Positions 7,903 through 14,796 of a DNA stretch of 29,409 nucleotides are shown here, piece after piece (within the stretch, counting starts at the first letter, position 1; every line of letters begins with the position of its first letter). The notes beneath the pieces were generated by a model. That model saw only the letters and a list, made by a program, of their open reading frames with translations. It was not told the origin of the DNA and searched no databases. Source of the stretch: a virus; the IMG/VR virus record IMGVR_UViG_3300027754_000326, positions 1-29,409 of that record. The stretch is one strand, 5' to 3'. The position numbers and the translations under genes were made by a program.

Positions 7903-9225
7903 TTAGGCAGTAACGTAACTACCTCTGATTGTAGCGCAAAGTTCTGGACGAAGAACACCAGCACCACCCATGATGCTAGCAACAGTAAAGAATGTGCCTC
8001 TACGGACATCCTTAACTGTTTCAACCTTCATACCTTGTAACCGTAGCGAACAAATAGCTGATTGCTGCCAAATAAGAGCTTTAACTGGTTTCAGAGTTTG
8101 ACCAGTTTGAACAACACCTGCAGCATCTACTACGGTAGTAGCAGTATCATTAGTTCCGTTATACCAATTAAAATTATATTTAACGTCGCCTAAATCTTTA
8201 ATTAAGCCAACGTTAATAGATGTAGCTATTCTACCAGTAGTAGCAGATACAGCTCCTTGTGCAGTATTGGCACCACCAGCACCGTTATCACTAACTACTC
8301 GTTGATGATCAAGTTGCTGAATATGGTTAGATTTTACAATCTTAACACCCATATACTCAAGAGTATCTGGAAGATTAAACATACTCTTGCTTAATGGACT
8401 GCCAAGTCCACCAGCCTCTGCTACGCCGCCAAAGAATGGACGACCAGCACCGCCTACAAGGCCAGTAGAGTCACGGGCAATACCAAGAGCACGGATGTCA
8501 TGGAAAGCCTGTGGAGTCACTGCACAGTATACACCAGTAAGGGTAGCGTCAATTTCAGAAAGACGAACCATATAACGCTCTAAGTAATCAAGAAGAAGAA
8601 GCGCAGCATCAGCTCGTTCAGTTGAGGTTGCTCCTCTTAAACCTAACATGTTAAAAGCATTAACTGCTGGGAGAATAGATTCATCTACACACATACCCTG
8701 ATAACCAGATGAAAATGGACTACGAGCAGCAGTTACAGAACCTAATGCAATCATGGAAGCAATTTGCTTATCACGAATGTAACTAAGTTGTAAACCAGCT
8801 TGACGGGCTAGTTCTGAACGATAATCCCATTGAGTAATCATGAGAGAAATATCGTCTAATTCAAAGAATGATGCCATTGGACGCTGATCTAGTGAGATGT
8901 CAAAGTAACCAGCAGTTGATGCATTAGAATCTCCTAAAAGTTCTTCACCAGCCTTCCAAACACCTTTATGACCAACGGTTCCAGTAACAGGAAATCGTTT
9001 AGTGGTGCCTGATTCAATGGTTTGTGTAGTTACCATAGGTTCAAAAATATTGTATTGATCGTAAGCATTAAGTACTTCGCCAGACCATACTGGAAGCCAG
9101 TATTGTTCTGTTCCAACTGCTCCTGGAGTTGCTGAAGTAGTATTTGCTGCCGCACCGCCACCAATCCAACCGTAGGTTTGCGAAGGTGCGGGTACAAGTT
9201 GTGATGCTGATAATGAGTCTGCCAT
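7903..9225 (-). CDS. Major capsid protein (T7 gp10-like, HK97 fold family)
   Basis: A 440-residue protein in the gp10 position, between scaffold and tail tubular A. Typical segments include EVLNAYDQYNIFEPMVTTQ, TKRFPVTGTVGHKGVWKAGE, a DISLDQRPMASFFELDDIS extended-loop-like region, and a helical QAGLQLSYIRDKQIASMIALG. The C-terminal part has the VKIVKSNHIQQLDHQRV stretch common in this family. It assembles into the icosahedral shell around the scaffold. T7 gp10A is 345 aa; this one is longer, and I see no slippery site giving a gp10B-like extension. The start has a strong AAGGAGAAAC site. An intergenic leader precedes it and a strong terminator follows it, which marks it as a highly expressed gene. 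Confidence 0.92.
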   Translation of the reverse strand: MADSLSASQLVPAPSQTYGWIGGGAAANTTSATPGAVGTEQYWLPVWSGEVLNAYDQYNIFEPMVTTQTIESGTTKRFPVTGTVGHKGVWKAGEELLGDSNASTAGYFDISLDQRPMASFFELDDISLMITQWDYRSELARQAGLQLSYIRDKQIASMIALGSVTAARSPFSSGYQGMCVDESILPAVNAFNMLGLRGATSTERADAALLLLDYLERYMVRLSEIDATLTGVYCAVTPQAFHDIRALGIARDSTGLVGGAGRPFFGGVAEAGGLGSPLSKSMFNLPDTLEYMGVKIVKSNHIQQLDHQRVVSDNGAGGANTAQGAVSATTGRIATSINVGLIKDLGDVKYNFNWYNGTNDTATTVVDAAGVVQTGQTLKPVKALIWQQSAICSLRLQGMKVETVKDVRRGTFFTVASIMGGAGVLRPELCATIRGSYVTA

Positions 9226-9332
9226 ATTTGTTTCTCCTTATATAGAAACTATTGTTATTTGAAAATTATAAAACGAAGGAGAAAACCTTAATTGTTCTGT
9301 GTCCTAGTATTTGTTACTAAGATTATACAGAG
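9226..9332 (-). promoter_or_regulatory. Capsid mRNA leader: TATAAT box and possible sequestered ribosome binding site
   Basis: This 107-base non-coding gap between scaffold and capsid is the largest inside the head operon. On the minus strand a consensus TATAAT (9327-9322), directly preceded by TG, lies just after the scaffold stop, but no good -35 box is visible 16-18 bases upstream, so promoter activity is uncertain. Further down, TTTCTCCTT (9284-9276) is an exact reverse complement of the capsid ribosome binding site AAGGAGAAA (9239-9231), separated by 36 bases. The pair could form a weak 9-bp hairpin hiding the site. No gene fits here. Confidence 0.4.
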
Positions 9333-10259
9333 TTAACGATTTCTAAAACCGTACCGAGATGTATTAATTGTCATTGCCTCTACTGCATTTCTATATGCAG
9401 AGTCTACCCGAAATCGTGGATCTCGTAAAGCAGCTTGTTGTTCAGCAAAACTATTAAACACCTGTACGGATTGTGGAACCTGAGATTGATTAACCCGATT
9501 GTCCATTGGTCTAGGTTCCTGTGAAGGGGCCTTTGGTGGGTTTTGTTGCTCGTAGCGTGCCTTAAGTCCTAGGAGGATATTCTTATAAGCATTTGTCTGT
9601 AGAGCGCGATTAGTAGCAGAAACTTCTTCAGCAGTCAGGTTGTCCTGTGCCCATTTGAACATTCGTTTTAGATTGTCATTGCCTCCGACAACCGAAGCCG
9701 CATCGTCCCATGATTGCTTTGCCAAAGCTTTTCTACCTTTAATTAATTGCTCAATAATAACTTCATCCGCACCCATCTTTTCTCTAATTTCTTTTCGAGT
9801 AGCGTCACTTACGGAATCTGCTGAGTCAATTTCTTTACCCCAGCGGACCCAATCTTCTGCGCTAATCTTATTAGAGACTGATTGTGGAATTGTAGATGCA
9901 ACTATTTTAAGATCTTCAGCAATGCCTGATAGATCCTCTACTACCTCAGGTACTGCCTGAGCAACGGGAGGTGAGTCCTTATAATCAGGATTGATCACCC
10001 CATTTTGATTGTATTGTTTTTTTAATGATGCATTTTCCTGTTTAGCCTGAGTGAATCCTTTACGGGCTTCAAGAAGGCTATTGAACCAAGCATCAGATGA
10101 TTTGAAGTTACTAGGGATCTTTTGTCCCTGATCTTGAACGTACTTCATGAACATTGCACGTTCGTGTGTTGTAACTGGATCTTCTGTTTGAATTGGTGTT
10201 GCTAAATCTGGCTGAGTCCCTACAGGTTGAGATTGTTCAGCATTATTAATTTCTGGCAT
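9333..10259 (-). CDS. Capsid scaffolding protein (T7 gp9-like)
   Basis: A 308-residue protein (T7 gp9 is 307) immediately upstream of the capsid gene. It has a Gln/Pro/Thr-rich disordered N-terminus, then a helical region with coiled-coil character (about 60-90, LLEARKGFTQAKQENASLKK), an acidic central helix region (SAEDWVRWGKEIDSADSVSD), and an Arg/Asn-rich C-terminus ending SRYGFRNR, as expected for a capsid-binding tail. It should guide prohead assembly and leave before or during packaging. The start has AAAGGAGAG upstream. No enzymatic motif. Identity comes from composition, size and position. Confidence 0.85.
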   Translation of the reverse strand: MPEINNAEQSQPVGTQPDLATPIQTEDPVTTHERAMFMKYVQDQGQKIPSNFKSSDAWFNSLLEARKGFTQAKQENASLKKQYNQNGVINPDYKDSPPVAQAVPEVVEDLSGIAEDLKIVASTIPQSVSNKISAEDWVRWGKEIDSADSVSDATRKEIREKMGADEVIIEQLIKGRKALAKQSWDDAASVVGGNDNLKRMFKWAQDNLTAEEVSATNRALQTNAYKNILLGLKARYEQQNPPKAPSQEPRPMDNRVNQSQVPQSVQVFNSFAEQQAALRDPRFRVDSAYRNAVEAMTINTSRYGFRNR

Positions 10260-10287
10260 TTATATAACTCTCCTTTAAGATTATTCG

Positions 10288-10407
10288 TTATCGTGAACGA
10301 GTCTTAGTTTTCTTAGGTAAATTTGGGTTTGGTTTCTTTGTATCTGGCTTAGGGCCAGTACGATTCTTGACATAATCTAAATCTGCTTTTGTGTTTTTAT
10401 TATTCAT
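10288..10407 (-). CDS. Tiny basic protein, 39 aa
   Basis: An open frame encoding 39 residues: MNNKNTKADLDYVKNRTGP, followed by a Lys/Pro/Thr-rich tail ending TKTRSR. It overlaps the upstream 60-aa gene as ATGA, and scaffold follows after 28 bases. Strongly basic and probably disordered; it could bind nucleic acid or a capsid component, but no domain is recognised. Support is the exact start/stop overlap and the lack of any other use for this stretch. The function is unknown. Confidence 0.6.
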   Translation of the reverse strand: MNNKNTKADLDYVKNRTGPKPDTKKPNPNLPKKTKTRSR

Positions 10408-10586
10408 TTCTTCTTCATCTTCTTTCCAGCCTTTTTCTTAACTGGGGCTTTCTTCTTAGGCATTGGTTGTTCTTGAGGCATTTGTCCCATTTGTGATTCC
10501 ATTGATCCAGGACCCATGCCTGTTGGCATACCGCCCATACCGCCCATACCGCCCATACCGCCCATCATTTGTTGTAATCTGCTCAT
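10404..10586 (-). CDS. Tiny Met/Gly-repeat protein with poly-Lys tail, 60 aa
   Basis: Residues about 7-20 are four MGG repeats, the middle is Met/Gln/Pro-rich, and the last 18 residues are mostly Lys (KKKAPVKKKAGKKMKKK). This is low-complexity throughout and suggests a disordered, DNA- or capsid-interacting peptide. It overlaps the next tiny gene as ATGA and sits 8 bases after a tandem-paralogue virion gene. The repeat region is encoded by a 9-base tandem repeat, so length variation between related phages is likely. The function is unknown. Confidence 0.6.
   Translation of the reverse strand: MSRLQQMMGGMGGMGGMGGMPTGMGPGSMESQMGQMPQEQPMPKKKAPVKKKAGKKMKKK
10531..10566. repeat. 9-base tandem repeat, four units
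   Basis: Four consecutive copies of plus-strand CCGCCCATA (the last differs in its final base), encoding the four MGG units of the 60-aa Met/Gly-rich protein. A perfect short tandem repeat of this kind can gain or lose units by polymerase slippage without shifting the frame. Confidence 0.9.
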
Positions 10587-10594
10587 TGTTTATC

Positions 10595-11023
10595 TCATTT
10601 CTTAAGTTTGTTAAAAATTACTTTACCAGTTTTATGTAAATTTGATTCAAATGTTGATAAGACAGTGATACCAGAGTCTATAGAACAACTACCTTCTATG
10701 TAATCATAAATACTATTAGAATTTTGATCGGTGGTTGACGTAACTAAATCATATGTATTATCGTCTGGATTATTTATATCAGCTAATACAGTACTACTAG
10801 TTCCTGTATCTTTATTAACATATGTAATAACGTTTAAATTTAAATTAACTGTATTTCTTGCAGATACTAAAAACGCATCTAATCTATTTGTTTTTAAAGA
10901 TGCAGCTCTAGTTACTATACCAGCACTTGATAGAGTGCCTCTATTTTTTAACGGAGAATTATTAAACTCTACGTATACTCCATAAGCTAAAGCATAAGCT
11001 TGTTGAATTGTTGTTAATGCCAT
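10595..11023 (-). CDS. Probable virion protein, shortest of three tandem paralogues
   Basis: A 142-residue protein with no known domain. Its start (AYALAYGVYVEFNN) and end (LHKTGKVIFNKLKK) resemble those of the two longer genes just upstream, whose ends read YHNTGLILLKKLK and YHNTGIQILKKLK and whose starts have LALARGANFF and LALAKGANYN. The middle is unlike them and lacks the lectin-like core. Shared termini with a variable core suggest a common attachment or assembly interface. The ribosome binding site GAGGT overlaps the preceding stop codon, as for its neighbour. Likely a minor structural or receptor-associated protein; function inferred only from context. Confidence 0.65.
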   Translation of the reverse strand: MALTTIQQAYALAYGVYVEFNNSPLKNRGTLSSAGIVTRAASLKTNRLDAFLVSARNTVNLNLNVITYVNKDTGTSSTVLADINNPDDNTYDLVTSTTDQNSNSIYDYIEGSCSIDSGITVLSTFESNLHKTGKVIFNKLKK

Positions 11024-11028
11024 TTTTT

Positions 11029-11049
11029 ACCTCACTTTAATTTTTTTAA
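11029..11049. repeat. Direct repeat at a paralogue gene junction (copy 1; copy 2 at 12215-12234)
   Basis: Plus-strand ACCTCACTTTAATTTTTT occurs here and again at 12215-12232, with only the length of the T run differing. On the minus strand it encodes the shared C-terminal Lys-Lys-Leu-Lys, the TGA stop, and the GAGGT ribosome binding site of the next gene. It is a footprint of tandem gene duplication and a possible recombination point. Confidence 0.8.
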
Positions 11050-12210
11050 TAAGATAAGACCCGTATTGTGATAACTAATTTCCTTGTCATCTAAGGTTGT
11101 TGTTGTTGAGGTATATGGATTTGGAAGCAAAACTAACTTTTCTACCGTCATTGTACATGGAAAAGTAGGTACATTATTAGGTAAAGAATCACTAGTAGAT
11201 CTTTGTTCTCTAACAGCGCAACCAGCATTTAATGCTGCTTCATCAAATTCAAAATCAGGAATAGAAGAATAATCTATAGATGCTATACTAGTTCCATTAG
11301 CATACCATGTAATTGTAGTTCCAGCCCAAACTACTCTAAGTTGTTGACTAACATGGGCGTTTAAACCTGTTGTTGTAGATAAAAAAACGTCTTTGACACC
11401 AGTACTAGATCTAAGACCTATTATAATTGCATACCAAGTCCATTGTCCGCTTACATAGAATGGGTGAAATCCAATCATATTTCCTGTTAATCTTGCCATA
11501 ATGCCACTTCCTGATGGATTATATAAAACATTTACAACTTGAGGACCATGTTCCCTAAAATAACCAACTACAAATCTACAATCCGAATACGTATTATTAC
11601 CTTCTAATGGATTTAAAAAACCAGTAAAAGTTAAATCATATGTATTAGGTGTAGCTGTACTTATACTTCCTTGAAGGCTACTCATGTATGAGTAATTAGT
11701 GACAGTATTTGTATAATCTTTTAAAGCTGATGTTAACATGATTCTACTGCTAACGGTCATTGTAGGATTGGTTGATAAAACAACAGATTTATTTGTAAGT
11801 TTAAATAATCCAGTTTCTCTTGGTAAAGAAGCCGTAGCTTGAACAATTAACCAATCACCTATTTTAATAATTAGATAGGTAATTCCATTTACAACATAAT
11901 ACGTAGTTGTAGTTGATTTCATACCTAACGAAAAATTAGATGTATCACTTAAGTTACCGCCATATTTATAAATTAATTGTGAGTTTAATAAATCAGTGCT
12001 AGTACTTTTATTATAAACTATTGTACCTGATGATGCTAAACCAATAGCATAATCTGGATCAAGTGCAGCTCCATTATATGGTCGATCTTTAAAACGAAAA
12101 CCACTAGAAGCTGTTAATGTATTATAGTTAATTCCCTTATTAGGAAGGAAGTTATAAAAAAAATTAGCACCTCTAGCAAGAGCTAATAATTGGGGATAGG
12201 ATACTTGCAT
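11032..12210 (-). CDS. Probable virion/adhesin protein, tandem paralogue with lectin-like core
   Basis: A 392-residue protein, unrecognised by name. N-terminus MQVSYPQLLALARGANFFY and C-terminus NTGLILLKKLK match the next gene upstream. In the centre, WTWYAIIIGLRSS and HVSQQLRVVWAGTTITWYAN, followed by SIASIDYSSIPD, align with that paralogue and look like strands of a concanavalin-A-like sandwich. Such domains in phages bind sugars or decorate fibres. It lies within the block of adhesin-like genes between portal and scaffold. The start codon is 6 bases after a GAGGT site that includes the previous gene's stop. Structural role is likely; sugar binding is inference. Confidence 0.65.
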   Translation of the reverse strand: MQVSYPQLLALARGANFFYNFLPNKGINYNTLTASSGFRFKDRPYNGAALDPDYAIGLASSGTIVYNKSTSTDLLNSQLIYKYGGNLSDTSNFSLGMKSTTTTYYVVNGITYLIIKIGDWLIVQATASLPRETGLFKLTNKSVVLSTNPTMTVSSRIMLTSALKDYTNTVTNYSYMSSLQGSISTATPNTYDLTFTGFLNPLEGNNTYSDCRFVVGYFREHGPQVVNVLYNPSGSGIMARLTGNMIGFHPFYVSGQWTWYAIIIGLRSSTGVKDVFLSTTTGLNAHVSQQLRVVWAGTTITWYANGTSIASIDYSSIPDFEFDEAALNAGCAVREQRSTSDSLPNNVPTFPCTMTVEKLVLLPNPYTSTTTTLDDKEISYHNTGLILLKKLK

Positions 12211-12217
12211 AACTACC

Positions 12218-13630
12218 TCACTTTAATTTTTTAAGGATCTGGATACCAGTATTATGGTATTGAGTATCTGAAAAGGTAATTTCAGTATTTGTATCTTCAT
12301 AATTATTAGCACCAAAAAGTAAACCAGCATCAAATGTAATGGAACCAGCAGTAGCGTGGTTAGCTGGTGCAGTATAGATATTATTAACAACAGTAAAAGT
12401 TGTTGAGTTAGTAATTGCTCCAATAAATACTCCTGTTGTGCTTGTAAGAGCATTAAAAGCACCACCTCCAGTACTTGTTTTTTCTACACGCATACCAACA
12501 CTAAGTCCAGTTGTAGTACCAGTAGTTAAGGTAACAACATTAGTACCAGTAGCTAAAGTAGCAATTAAACCACCCTTACCACCAGCTGGTAATTGTCTCC
12601 AAGAAGCTGCTTCTTCTACATATATAGAAGCAACTCCAGCTATATTGTTTGTACCATCATCTCCACCTTTTTGTGATAATACACCAGCATACATAGAGTT
12701 AGTTGTGTTTTGTATAAAAATGTTAGGTATATTAGCTACAGTTACTGTAGCAACAGGAGTTACCATATCATTAGCATAAAAAGTAACTACTCCATCAGTA
12801 AAATTAACTTTTAATTTTTGTGAAGAAAAAGCCGAAAGATTTGTATTAAAGCTATATAGATATTCGTTATCATTAGATACACTGTTAGCAGCTTTTACAA
12901 CAGCGTACCATGTATAATTTTGTCCACCTATAGCTTGAACTGGAATAAAACCAAAACCATGTGTTGGACCCACTAATGTGTTTAAAGTTGGGTCTATTAT
13001 ACTAAAAAGGTGATTATATGTATAACCAACAAAAAAAGTTTTTTGTCGTGTTTTAGCTGAATCTATAGTTCCATCTCCAGCAAGAAAATCACTTTTTTCT
13101 ACATAACCCCTATAATACATGGTAGCATTTGCTTTATCTGTAAACTGTAACCATCCTACTACTGTGCTTGATGAAGGATTTATTAAAGTTCCAGTTCTAT
13201 CATAAAGAGTATCATGTATTATACTACGAGTAACACCAATTAAACCAGGTCCACAAGTTATTTTTAATTTTGTACCATCAGAAGATACTGTTCCGCCAGT
13301 TGGGCTAGTAGCATGTCTTTGGATTTCATACCAATTTCCCAAGCTTTTTCCATTAGTCCATTTCATAGCAGTATCTACTAAATTACCACCAGTTCTATAT
13401 ACTAGTTTTGAATCATTAACAGTAGTGCTAGAAGCAAGGGTGTATAAAACAGCCGCAGAATTTAGTGCATTAGGTGCAGAGTTACTAAGTACAAACGATG
13501 GTTGATTTAGTCTAATGGGTGTTGCAGTACTCAACAATGTAGCTAAATTAATTCCAGGAAATTTACCTGGAAAATTATAATTAGCACCTTTAGCAAGAGC
13601 TAGTGCTTGTGGAAATGAAATAGCTGGCAT
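12218..13630 (-). CDS. Probable virion/adhesin protein, longest tandem paralogue
   Basis: A 470-residue protein. The ATG at 13630 has GGAGG 8 bases upstream, so it is preferred over an in-frame TTG five codons earlier. Shared features with the following gene: start PQALALAKGANYNF, middle WYAVVKAANSVS plus FSSQKLKVNFTDGVVTFYAN, and end YHNTGIQILKKLK. It has an extra segment near residues 350-445 (ATGTNVVTLTTGTTTGLSVG, then TNSTTFTVVNNIY), a small beta repeat type frequent in phage tail proteins, inserted just before the common C-terminus. This points to domain shuffling within a duplicated family. Likely a virion surface protein. Confidence 0.65.
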   Translation of the reverse strand: MPAISFPQALALAKGANYNFPGKFPGINLATLLSTATPIRLNQPSFVLSNSAPNALNSAAVLYTLASSTTVNDSKLVYRTGGNLVDTAMKWTNGKSLGNWYEIQRHATSPTGGTVSSDGTKLKITCGPGLIGVTRSIIHDTLYDRTGTLINPSSSTVVGWLQFTDKANATMYYRGYVEKSDFLAGDGTIDSAKTRQKTFFVGYTYNHLFSIIDPTLNTLVGPTHGFGFIPVQAIGGQNYTWYAVVKAANSVSNDNEYLYSFNTNLSAFSSQKLKVNFTDGVVTFYANDMVTPVATVTVANIPNIFIQNTTNSMYAGVLSQKGGDDGTNNIAGVASIYVEEAASWRQLPAGGKGGLIATLATGTNVVTLTTGTTTGLSVGMRVEKTSTGGGAFNALTSTTGVFIGAITNSTTFTVVNNIYTAPANHATAGSITFDAGLLFGANNYEDTNTEITFSDTQYHNTGIQILKKLK

Positions 13631-13651
13631 TGATGAGTCCTCCAATTTTAA

Positions 13652-14524
13652 TTAATTTCTTCCATTAGGGTTGACTGTACAAAAGACAAGTTTACTTACA
13701 TCTGTTGCTGCTGCTCCATTTGCAATTATACAACTACTAGCAAATAGATTTTTAAAGCAAATAATATCTAAACAAGGAATTGTAACAATACCCACACCAT
13801 CTAAAATTAAATCAGCAAACGTTAGTGTTGCTGTTCCAGCTGTAGGAACTACATGTGTTGTACTAGCTGGTAATACAAAGGGAGTCCAACATGGAGTTGT
13901 TCCAGTTGTTCCAGTAGATACAGCAGTTACATCCATATTAATAGTGTAGTAACCAAAACCTTTAGATCCAGTACCATCTGGTAGTGAATCTACAATACCA
14001 GGTTTAGCTAAACCACTATAGGGTGTTAAGTCAGCTATTCCAGGATCTGTTACAATAGCTAAATCAATTCTTGATGTAGAGTTACTGGCTCCAGTTACTA
14101 ACCAAGTTCCATTAAAAGCAGGTACGCCACTTCCACTAATTGTTACTTTTTGTCCAACAACACAAGCAACAGGTAATAGTACGTCTGGAGCAACTGCAGT
14201 AATAGTAGTACGTAGAACACCACCTGACCAAGAAACAAAAGAAACTGCATAAGTTTTAGGACTTTCTTTTGCAATAATTCTTGCGCCTGTAGGAATTCCA
14301 GTAATACCCTTAATAAATAAAAACGGAGAAGTGACTAATCCTGCTAATGTAGCAGCAATAGCACCAGCAGCAGCAGCTCCTCCAGTTACAATTAACTCTC
14401 TTGCATTTCTAAAATTTGGAGTTGTTGTTGCGTTTGAGAATTGTACTGTTAAGTTACCAGCTAATGCTGTTGTTCCTAAAGTAGTTGTACTTAATACGTT
14501 AATTGAACCTGATGAAGGAATCAT
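13652..14524 (-). CDS. Unrecognised probable virion protein
   Basis: A 290-residue protein rich in Gly, Ala, Thr, Val and Ser and predicted beta-rich. The first part (LGTTALAGNLTVQFSNATTT) and the segment VGQKVTISGSGVPAFNGTW followed by LVTGASNSTSRID resemble small Ig-like or fibre repeat modules seen in phage structural proteins. Several Cys occur in the C-terminal third (PCLDIICFKNLFASSC). No signal peptide or enzyme motif. It sits between a 22-aa gene, which it overlaps as ATGA, and the tandem paralogues. Role in the virion surface is inferred from composition and context only. Confidence 0.6.
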   Translation of the reverse strand: MIPSSGSINVLSTTTLGTTALAGNLTVQFSNATTTPNFRNARELIVTGGAAAAGAIAATLAGLVTSPFLFIKGITGIPTGARIIAKESPKTYAVSFVSWSGGVLRTTITAVAPDVLLPVACVVGQKVTISGSGVPAFNGTWLVTGASNSTSRIDLAIVTDPGIADLTPYSGLAKPGIVDSLPDGTGSKGFGYYTINMDVTAVSTGTTGTTPCWTPFVLPASTTHVVPTAGTATLTFADLILDGVGIVTIPCLDIICFKNLFASSCIIANGAAATDVSKLVFCTVNPNGRN

Positions 14525-14589
14525 TTCTTACCTCCGCAACCACAAGACATCTTGGGTTTCTTTTTAGTTGTTGATTTTTTCTTAGACAT
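14521..14589 (-). CDS. Tiny Lys/Cys-rich peptide, 22 aa
   Basis: A 22-codon frame starting MSKKKSTTKKKPK and ending SCGCGGKK, overlapping the next gene as ATGA. An AAAGG site lies about 10 bases upstream. The basic N-terminus and CGC cluster resemble other tiny genes in this genome (for example the 56-aa protein with DCGCEKRQ). It could bind nucleic acid or metal. Short length leaves some doubt, but exact overlap and composition support it. Confidence 0.5.
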   Translation of the reverse strand: MSKKKSTTKKKPKMSCGCGGKK

Positions 14590-14741
14590 TATTTATAGCC
14601 TTTCTTTATTATAACATGCGTCTTTAGCCATAGATTCTAACTCCTAGGTTATTTGTTGAATTTTCATCCCACCAACCACACATTAATAGGTTACAGGATT
14701 CTATTAATAATAGTGGTTAATTTAGGTAGGAAGAGATACCT
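14590..14741 (-). other. Intergenic region after terminator, candidate promoter region
   Basis: Stretch between the probable terminator and the 22-aa gene. Besides the 12-codon frame it holds a 19-codon frame (14683-14624) without a ribosome binding site. On the minus strand TTAGGTA and TACCTAA form a 7-bp hairpin with an 8-base loop, not followed by a T run, and then AATTAACCACTATTATTAAT, which faintly resembles T3/T7-class promoters. A transcript for 290-aa protein through capsid genes must start somewhere near here if the upstream terminator is effective. No firm promoter can be assigned. Confidence 0.3.
14593..14631 (-). CDS. Possible 12-codon peptide
   Basis: A frame reading MAKDACYNKERL and then TAA, with AGGAG about 10 bases upstream, just before the 22-aa gene. 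Marine phages often carry a longer small protein beginning with a DACYxK motif, so this may be a truncated relative, but 12 codons are too few to be sure. It may equally be a leader that couples translation to the next gene. Confidence 0.25.
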   Translation of the reverse strand: MAKDACYNKERL

Positions 14742-14789
14742 AAAAAACAATCTGAGGTTCAATAGATTTAACTAGAACACTGCAGATTG
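14742..14789 (-). terminator. Probable rho-independent terminator after the dockerin gene
   Basis: On the minus strand CAATCTG (14789-14783) and CAGATTG (14754-14748) form a perfect 7-bp stem with a long loop that itself contains a GTTC/GAAC pairing, followed at once by six T bases (14747-14742). It begins 7 bases after the dockerin gene stop. The loop is long, so strength is uncertain. Confidence 0.5.
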
Positions 14790-14796
14790 GGTGGGT

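Noticed and set aside
9640-9960. Plus-strand open frame of 106 codons
   Set aside because: Antisense of the scaffold gene; no independent support.
12438-12779. Plus-strand open frame of 113 codons
   Set aside because: It is the antisense of the 470-aa virion gene, rich in Val/Ala/Pro because of Thr/Gly-rich coding on the other strand, with no ribosome binding site and no protein-like motif.
14624-14683. 19-codon minus-strand frame in the gap after the terminator
   Set aside because: No ribosome binding site and unremarkable composition; probably chance.
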